Part shown: positions 31,984 through 37,203 of the stretch, piece by piece
How positions within the stretch are numbered: the stretch's first letter is position 1
Layout: each line of letters begins with the position of its first letter
Origin: Cytophagales bacterium
GTDB taxonomy: Bacteria; Bacteroidota; Bacteroidia; Cytophagales; Cyclobacteriaceae
Direction: 5' to 3'
Assembly: GCA_025359125.1 (NCBI GenBank)
Contig: JANYHI010000035.1
Span: 1 to 37,203 of the forward strand
Length of the DNA stretch: 37,203 bases
Notes under the pieces: model-generated
What the model saw: the letters and a program-made list of their open reading frames with translations, nothing else
Databases searched by the model: none
Told to the model about the DNA's origin: nothing
Translations under genes and position numbers: made by a program

Positions 31984-34374
31984 ATGAAAAAGAACATCAG
32001 CATCAACATTAGCGGCATCATCTTTCACATAGAAGAAGACGGATACGATGCGCTTCGCAAATATTTAGATTCCATCAATAGCTATTTCGGCTCGTTTGAG
32101 GATAGTAGCGAAATCTTAGCTGATATTGAAAGCCGCATTGCCGAAATATTTCTTTCTAAGCTAAATGAAGGGAAGCAGGTAATTACATTAGAAGATGTGA
32201 GTGGCTTAAAGGCTACCATGGGTAACGTTAGCGATTTTAAAGCAGCAGAAGAACAAGAGGCAAGCAGCGAACCACCTAAGGCAGAAAAAAGCAGCTATCA
32301 AAAAACTAGCGCTTCGCCCAATCCGCATAAAAAATTATTTAGAGATGCTCATAAAAAAATACTAGGTGGTGTGTGTGCCGGCTTCGGCCATTACTTTAAC
32401 ATCGATCCGGTTTGGCCTCGGGTGCTTTTTGCACTCTTAGTGCTTGGTAGCTATGGCGGATTAATTCTGGCCTACATCGTCATGTGGATCGTAATTCCGG
32501 AATCTCAAGAACTAACAGATGAGAGCGGTATCAAAAAAATGTATCGCGATCCTGAAAGAAAAGTTTTAGGTGGCGTTGCCAGTGGTGTAGCCGCTTTCTT
32601 CAATGCGGATATCACCGCAATTCGTGTTTTGTTTATTGCACTAAGTTTTGCCGGAGGCGTAGGCCTTTTGCTCTACATCATTTTATGGATTGCCTTGCCG
32701 CAAGCCAATAGCATTACCGAAAAAATGGAAATGCAGGGCGAACCCGTTACGCTTTCCAACATCGAGTCATCAGTAAAGAAAAGTTTAAATGAAAAGGAAG
32801 AAGAAGAAAGTACACTTGCCAAAATAATTTTATTTCCCTTCCGGTTGATTGGAACATTTGTAACCGCATTGGGCAAAATACTTGGCCCGATAGTACGGGT
32901 TTTCTTTGAGTTAATAAGAGTTGTATTTGGCCTTTTTATATTCGCTACGGGGCTCGCGTTATTAGTAAGTATTGTCATTATGTTCGGCATATTTATGGGG
33001 CTGTTCAGCACTTCCATCCTTCCCGACTATTGGGGTGGAGATATTCAAGGGTTAAGTTTACCCACTGAGGCATTTAGAAATACGTTTCCTGCCTGGAGTA
33101 TGATAGCAGCATTTGTAGTGGTATTGATACCCTCACTGGGAATTTTATTATCGGGTGGTTCTATCTTGGCAAAAAAATCTTTGTTTAAACCTGCCGTTGG
33201 CTGGACGATGTTGGGGCTATTCATCTTTAGCATTTTAACGCTCAGCTTCACCGTTCCTAAAATTATATATTCCTTTAAAGAAGATGGCGAGTATAAAACA
33301 GAAAAGGTCTTTAACCTCAGCGGTAAAGTTGCTGTTTTAAAAGTAAATGAAATTGGATTAGACGATTATAAAGTAACTGATCTTACCATAAAAGGATATG
33401 AAGGAACCGAGTTTAAATTAGTGCAGCGCTTTCGGGCACAAGGCTTTACGCGCAAAAACGGAGTTGAAAATGCGCAGATGGTTGAATATAATGTGCAACA
33501 ACAAGACAGCACATTAACATTCGATTCAAATTTATCTTTTAAAAAAGGTGCCAAGTTCCGCGCCCAACGGTTAGACATGGAACTCTTCATTCCGTACGGG
33601 CAAACCTTTGTTATTGAAGAAGACCTGTGGAGATTGATCGATAACCATTATATGGATTACGAGGGCTACCATGATTCTAATTTTAATAAAACGTGGAAAA
33701 TGACGGAGAGTGGGTTCGAGTGCATTAATTGCAAACAACCTACCGAAAGTAAAACCATTCAATTAAATGATCAATTCGGCTATAAAGATTTTAATGAAAT
33801 TGAAATTAACGGCCTATTTGATTTAGTGATACGCAAGGCAGTGGGGTTCTCTGTTCAACTAGATGGACCCGATGCCGAAAAAAGAAAATATGAAGTTTCC
33901 ATTTCGGGCGAAACACTAGAAATCAAGTATCGCACACGCAATAAAAATTATTGGGACAAAGGATTTGATATCGATGATAAAGTTAAAATCAACATCACGC
34001 TTCCTAGTTTAAAAAAATTGAAAATTAAAGGAGCCGGAGAATTTGTAATAAGAGGATTTGAAGAAGATGCAATGGATATTTTGTTGTTGGGTGCAATGAC
34101 GGGAGAAGCCATTATAAATGCACGCAATTTAACATTGGAGTTGGCCGGCCCAATGGTTTTCGAATTAGAAGGTAGCGGCAGATTATTACAAGCAGAAGTA
34201 ACAAAGATGTCGCAATTAAAAGCAAGCCGATACGAAGTAGAAGATGCAGTGGTGGAAGCAAAAGGAATGGCGAGAGCACGAGTGAATGCATCGCATAGTG
34301 TTGAAATCGATACGGATGTGGTGAGTTCCGTAAAATATCAGGGCAATCCGGAGGTGATTAAGAGAAATGATTAA
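31984..34374 (+). CDS. Double PspC-domain membrane protein with C-terminal GIN (DUF2807-like) domain
   Basis: A 796-residue protein. The N-terminal cytoplasmic region (about 1-100) is a conserved module (ISINISGIIFHIEEDGYDALRKYL). Two PspC domains follow, each with the RDxxxKxLGGV start and one or two helices (about 115-175 and 185-240). Several more membrane helices follow (about 300-425). A large periplasmic part ends in a GIN-type beta-helix (about 600-796: KDFNEIEINGLFDLVIRK, then LKKLKIKGAGEFVIRG, LTLELAGPMVFELEGSGRL). PspC proteins sense or buffer damage to the inner membrane; GIN domains are repeated-strand modules of surface or periplasmic proteins. With PadR upstream it looks like an envelope-stress module. 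Confidence 0.9.
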   Translation: MKKNISINISGIIFHIEEDGYDALRKYLDSINSYFGSFEDSSEILADIESRIAEIFLSKLNEGKQVITLEDVSGLKATMGNVSDFKAAEEQEASSEPPKAEKSSYQKTSASPNPHKKLFRDAHKKILGGVCAGFGHYFNIDPVWPRVLFALLVLGSYGGLILAYIVMWIVIPESQELTDESGIKKMYRDPERKVLGGVASGVAAFFNADITAIRVLFIALSFAGGVGLLLYIILWIALPQANSITEKMEMQGEPVTLSNIESSVKKSLNEKEEEESTLAKIILFPFRLIGTFVTALGKILGPIVRVFFELIRVVFGLFIFATGLALLVSIVIMFGIFMGLFSTSILPDYWGGDIQGLSLPTEAFRNTFPAWSMIAAFVVVLIPSLGILLSGGSILAKKSLFKPAVGWTMLGLFIFSILTLSFTVPKIIYSFKEDGEYKTEKVFNLSGKVAVLKVNEIGLDDYKVTDLTIKGYEGTEFKLVQRFRAQGFTRKNGVENAQMVEYNVQQQDSTLTFDSNLSFKKGAKFRAQRLDMELFIPYGQTFVIEEDLWRLIDNHYMDYEGYHDSNFNKTWKMTESGFECINCKQPTESKTIQLNDQFGYKDFNEIEINGLFDLVIRKAVGFSVQLDGPDAEKRKYEVSISGETLEIKYRTRNKNYWDKGFDIDDKVKINITLPSLKKLKIKGAGEFVIRGFEEDAMDILLLGAMTGEAIINARNLTLELAGPMVFELEGSGRLLQAEVTKMSQLKASRYEVEDAVVEAKGMARARVNASHSVEIDTDVVSSVKYQGNPEVIKRND

Positions 34375-34378
34375 ATTG

Positions 34379-34395
34379 GGGTTCATGATGAACCC
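34379..34395 (+). promoter_or_regulatory. Perfect inverted repeat directly before the beta-propeller start codon
   Basis: GGGTTCATGATGAACCC is an 8-base inverted repeat around a single central G, able to form a 6-bp stem with a 5-base loop. It ends on the base before the ATG at 34396 and begins 4 bases after the PspC stop. In mRNA it would occlude the ribosome entry site of the downstream gene; in DNA it could bind a dimer. The effect is inferred. Confidence 0.45.
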
Positions 34396-35325
34396 ATGAA
34401 ATTAAATCATTTACTTTTTGCTTTTTTAATTGCCATCCTCATGGTAGAAAAAATATTCGGCCAAGAGGAGAAATCCATTTCCCTATCCGCCATCGCTACC
34501 CTCCATTTAAAAGGGTATCCTGATTTTTTAGTTGCCGATAAAGACGGAGTTTGGGTAACAAATGAGAATAGAGTTGAGAAACTGGTTTTTGGTAAACCTG
34601 TACCAGTAATCACTGTATCTATGCCTAAACCTTGCGGGGCAATGGCAGTTGGATTTAAATCGCTTTGGGTAGCGAGTTGCGAAAATCATTCCATCTATCG
34701 AATTAATTTATCGTCTGGAAAAATTGAAGCGATCATTCAAACAGGATTGGCCGATCCGCAAGGAGAATTAAGTATTGCTACAGGTGCCGGCTCTATTTGG
34801 TTACTTAGCCAAAAAGAAGGTGAGCTCTCGCGCATCAATCCAAATTCAAACAAAGTAATTAGTCGCATTAAAGTACTGCCTGAATCTTTTGTTGTAGTTT
34901 TTGGGTTTGGATCTGTGTGGATTACTAATTCAAAAAACTCTTCTGTACAACGAATTGATCCATCAACAGAAAAAATTATTACAACTATCTCGGTAGGAAA
35001 AACGCCAAGATTTTTAGCCGCAGGCTTAGGTGGCGTGTGGACGTTAAACCAAGCGGATGGTACCATTAGTAAAATTGATTCCAGAACAAACAAGGTCACT
35101 TCCATAAACACAAATTTGATTGGTACAGGCGGAGATATTGCCGTTGGAAAAAAGTATGTTTACGTAAGGGCAAAATCAACTATGCTTACGGTTGTAAATC
35201 CTACAACAAATCAGATACTATCGCGCTTTGGTCCGAAGGCAGGCAGTGGAGCCGTGCGGGTAGAAAATGGACATGTTTGGATTACGGCACATGATATTAA
35301 TACAATTTGGGTGATTAAAGAGTGA
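34396..35325 (+). CDS. Secreted beta-propeller (Vgb/YVTN-like) repeat protein
   Basis: A 309-residue protein with a signal peptide (MKLNHLLFAFLIAILMVEKIFGQ, cut near 23). Six to seven blades follow, each about 40 residues, with the repeated pattern VxxGFGSVWITNSxxSSVQRIDPSTEKIITTISVG and its variants (SLWVAS, SIWLLS, GVWTLN, HVWITA). This is the virginiamycin-B-lyase/YVTN type of propeller, usually a periplasmic or secreted binding or scaffold protein rather than a true lyase. It follows the PspC/GIN gene by 21 bp and is probably in the PadR operon. The ligand is unknown. Confidence 0.85.
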   Translation: MKLNHLLFAFLIAILMVEKIFGQEEKSISLSAIATLHLKGYPDFLVADKDGVWVTNENRVEKLVFGKPVPVITVSMPKPCGAMAVGFKSLWVASCENHSIYRINLSSGKIEAIIQTGLADPQGELSIATGAGSIWLLSQKEGELSRINPNSNKVISRIKVLPESFVVVFGFGSVWITNSKNSSVQRIDPSTEKIITTISVGKTPRFLAAGLGGVWTLNQADGTISKIDSRTNKVTSINTNLIGTGGDIAVGKKYVYVRAKSTMLTVVNPTTNQILSRFGPKAGSGAVRVENGHVWITAHDINTIWVIKE

Positions 35326-35470
35326 ATATAATTCTTCATAAAAATTCCATGATAAATTCACAAATAGCATAAAATCGATCAACGCTGCTAAGTAGTCCCC
35401 ACTTGTCTGATCCAATTTCTGAAAAGAATTTAGCTTCTAACCCTCGGATTTATTCGGTAGGTCCCAATCA

Positions 35471-35493
35471 AAATGTAAGAATTACTTACATTT
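35471..35493. promoter_or_regulatory. Near-palindrome, possible operator upstream of the beta-CASP gene
   Basis: AAATGTAAG (35471-35479) and CTTACATTT (35485-35493) form a perfect 9-bp inverted repeat around AATTA. It lies about 95 bp upstream of the beta-CASP ATG in a 263-bp non-coding gap that otherwise shows no gene. There is no T run next to it, so a terminator for the propeller gene is less likely than a dimer-binding site. A weak -7-like TATACTTG follows at 35542-35549. Confidence 0.4.
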
Positions 35494-35588
35494 AAGAAAC
35501 GATCATAGAATGAAACGTAAATGCCTTACTGCTCCTGAAAATATACTTGGGCTTACGGATACTATGTGATCTAAAAAATATCAAAGAC

Positions 35589-36992
35589 ATGAATGTAACC
35601 ATCAAATTTTTGGGCGCGGCAAAAAGTGTTACAGGCTCTAAATACTTAGTAGAAATAGGATCACAAAAAGTATTAGTAGACTGCGGTCTCTTTCAAGGCC
35701 AAAAGGAATTGCGTTTGCGTAACTGGGATAAACTACCGATCGATCCAACTGACATTGATGTAGTAGTTATAACGCATGCCCACATCGATCATATCGGATA
35801 CTTGCCGCGATTAGTGAAGGATGGCTTTTCTGGTAAAATTATCTGCACGCAAGCGACAGAAGATTTGATGAAGATAATGTTGATGGATGCCGCTAAGCTA
35901 CAAGAAGAAGAAGCCCTATTCGCTTTTAAGCGCGGCTACTCTAAACATAGTAAGCCAGAACCTCTTTTTACAACCGAAGATGCGAAGATGGTTTTGTTAG
36001 TAGTAGAAAGTCATCCGCTAAGGAAAGAAATAACTTTGCGGAAAAACACACGTGTCACATTCTACAACTCAGGTCATATTCTTGGTTCTGCTTTCGCGGA
36101 GTTTACGTTGCAAGGCGATCGCGAACAAAAGAAAATAATTTTCTCGGGAGATCTTGGCAGATATAATGATCCGGTAATGTTTGCACCCGAGGCCCCTCAT
36201 GATACTGACATTCTATTGGTAGAGTCTACCTATGGAGATCGATTGAATCCACAACTGGATGTAGAAGGACAGCTGACCAAAATCGTAAACGAAGCGTGCG
36301 AACATAATGGTGCGTTGGTAATTCCAGCTTTTGCTGTAGGTAGAACGCAAATCCTAATCTACTATTTTCATAAACTGATGGAAGATGGAGCCATCCCTAT
36401 GTTACCTATTTATATTGATAGCCCGATGGCGATAAATGTTACAGACCTATACGAACGGCACGGTGGGCAGCATAAAATAAAAGTTGCAAAAGAGGGCACT
36501 CAGTTAATGAGCATTTTTGACTCTCCACAAATTCATTTTTGTAACAGTCGTGAAAGTTCAAAAGCATTGAACGAAATTAAGAAGCCAATTATCATAATTT
36601 CTGCAAGCGGCATGGCAACAGGTGGCCGAATACTCCACCATCTTACGCACCGCTTGCCGCGTGCAAATGATACCATTCTTTTTGCCGGCTATCAGGCCGA
36701 AGGATCGCGCGGCCGTAGCATTTTAGAAGGAGAAAAAACCATTCGCATCTTTGGAGAAGACATTCCAGTTAATTGCCACGTACGCGAAGTTCATGGACTT
36801 TCGGCTCATGCCGACCAAAGTGAACTAATGAAGTGGTTGGGTGCGCTAAAGAAATCTCCTAAACTCACTTTCATAACTCACGGTGAGGTAGAAAGCGCCA
36901 CTACTTTTTCTAAACTAATTGAAGAGAAGCTAGGATGGAAAACAATGATTCCAGAATACTTGCAAACAGTTACTTTATTTGACGGTATCTAA
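35589..36992 (+). CDS. Metallo-beta-lactamase/beta-CASP RNA-processing-type exonuclease
   Basis: I chose the ATG at 35589 (467 residues, [22 protein letters not shown]); the longer frame starts at TTG and adds unrelated residues. The MBL domain has [11 protein letters not shown] (metal ligands), SGHILGSAF and [11 protein letters not shown]. The beta-CASP insertion (about 200-380) has [26 protein letters not shown] and [15 protein letters not shown]. The C-terminal segment has [21 protein letters not shown] and ITHGE. This matches the CPSF/Ysh1-like bacterial branch related to RNase J. Members process or degrade RNA in the cytoplasm. All metal-binding His and Asp motifs are visible, so it should be active. 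Confidence 0.92.
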   Translation: MNVTIKFLGAAKSVTGSKYLVEIGSQKVLVDCGLFQGQKELRLRNWDKLPIDPTDIDVVVITHAHIDHIGYLPRLVKDGFSGKIICTQATEDLMKIMLMDAAKLQEEEALFAFKRGYSKHSKPEPLFTTEDAKMVLLVVESHPLRKEITLRKNTRVTFYNSGHILGSAFAEFTLQGDREQKKIIFSGDLGRYNDPVMFAPEAPHDTDILLVESTYGDRLNPQLDVEGQLTKIVNEACEHNGALVIPAFAVGRTQILIYYFHKLMEDGAIPMLPIYIDSPMAINVTDLYERHGGQHKIKVAKEGTQLMSIFDSPQIHFCNSRESSKALNEIKKPIIIISASGMATGGRILHHLTHRLPRANDTILFAGYQAEGSRGRSILEGEKTIRIFGEDIPVNCHVREVHGLSAHADQSELMKWLGALKKSPKLTFITHGEVESATTFSKLIEEKLGWKTMIPEYLQTVTLFDGI

Positions 36993-37020
36993 TAACTCAG
37001 CTGATAAACCTGGAAAAAAA

Positions 37021-37203
37021 ATGAATACAAGAATTTACTCATTAGATGTATTCCGCGGTATAACAGTGGCCGCCATGATTTTAGTTAACAACCCAGGAAG
37101 TTGGGATAGCGTGTATACTCCCCTGCTTCATGCACACTGGCATGGCTGCACCCCTACCGATTTAATTTTTCCGTTCTTTCTTTTTATTGTGGGCGTATCT
37201 ATC
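37021..37203 (+). CDS. DUF5009 / heparan-alpha-glucosaminide N-acetyltransferase-like membrane protein, N-terminal part (3' truncated)
   Basis: The ATG at 37021 opens a frame that runs off the right edge (61 codons seen). The text [23 protein letters not shown], then [27 protein letters not shown], is the N-terminus of the DUF5009/NagX family: a first helix, a short loop with conserved His residues (HAHWHG), and a second helix with the [12 protein letters not shown] signature. These proteins transfer acetyl groups to sugars across the membrane. It starts 28 bp after the beta-CASP stop, possibly in one transcription unit. Confidence 0.88.
   Translation, partial: MNTRIYSLDVFRGITVAAMILVNNPGSWDSVYTPLLHAHWHGCTPTDLIFPFFLFIVGVSI

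Noticed and set aside
1..37203. Mobile elements, CRISPR arrays, tRNA genes and a tmRNA.
   Set aside because: No transposase or integrase, no regularly spaced repeats, and no tRNA or tmRNA-like sequence was seen on either strand; matches to TTCGA-type strings lie inside clear coding regions.

Overview
The window reads as chromosomal DNA of a Bacteroidota species, most likely a Cytophagales/Cyclobacteriaceae-type bacterium. The evidence is low to moderate G+C, promoters of the Bacteroidota type (TTG near -33, TAnnTTTG near -7), few Shine-Dalgarno sequences, and families typical of that phylum: about 800-residue tandem MacB/FtsX permeases, DUF4199, PspC plus GIN-domain proteins, a fused E1 alpha/beta 2-oxoacid dehydrogenase, a LuxE-like acyltransferase, short AMP nucleosidase and DUF5009. 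There are no insertion sequences, phage genes, CRISPR arrays or tRNAs. It looks like stable core genome, and most findings concern regulation rather than new gene families.

Layout. 1-271: 3' end of a polyprenol-phosphate mannosyltransferase. 283-2219 (-): a membrane-tethered LuxR regulator, then DUF4199, DUF1801 and VOC proteins. 2277-9485 (-): a tripartite MacAB-like export system (periplasmic adaptor, ATPase, two large permeases). 9736-12554 (+): an NtrC-type response regulator and NtrY-like kinase, divergent from the exporter. 12555-15912 (-): an HNH protein, then a translationally coupled group tsaD - hotdog thioesterase - smpB - NlpC/P60-like protein. The last of these has lost its catalytic Cys and His. 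15925-20917 (+): tamB and a small unknown protein. 20956-21350 (+): RNase P RNA. 21434-22594 (+): a second NtrC-family regulator without a DNA-binding domain, overlapped by an unlisted 39-residue lipoprotein gene on the other strand. 22800-26939: LuxE-like acyltransferase (-), lipoprotein (+), fused branched-chain-type E1 (-). 27029-29956: GGCT-like protein (-), alanine dehydrogenase (+), stand-alone HSDR_N nuclease-like domain (-), AMP nucleosidase (+). 29959-31467 (-): FadL/PorV-like outer-membrane barrel. 31608-35325 (+): PadR - PspC/GIN membrane protein - beta-propeller. 35589-36992 (+): beta-CASP metallo-beta-lactamase RNase-like protein. 37021-end (+): start of a DUF5009 acyltransferase.

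How the genes fit together. The strongest circuit is at 4.7-12.6 kb. Two sigma-54-like promoters with the same spacing, TGGCA-N6-TTGGCA, lie upstream of the adaptor gene and the first permease gene, next to a divergent sigma-54 activator and its kinase. Candidate activator sites sit at helically matched distances. Three of the exporter's genes also share a TTGACGC/TAGACGC-N15/16-GTTGCA element. A second theme is envelope maintenance (TamB, PspC/GIN, OMP barrel, lipoproteins). A third is RNA and translation housekeeping (TsaD, SmpB, RNase P RNA, beta-CASP nuclease). All functions are read from sequence patterns alone; no database search was run.
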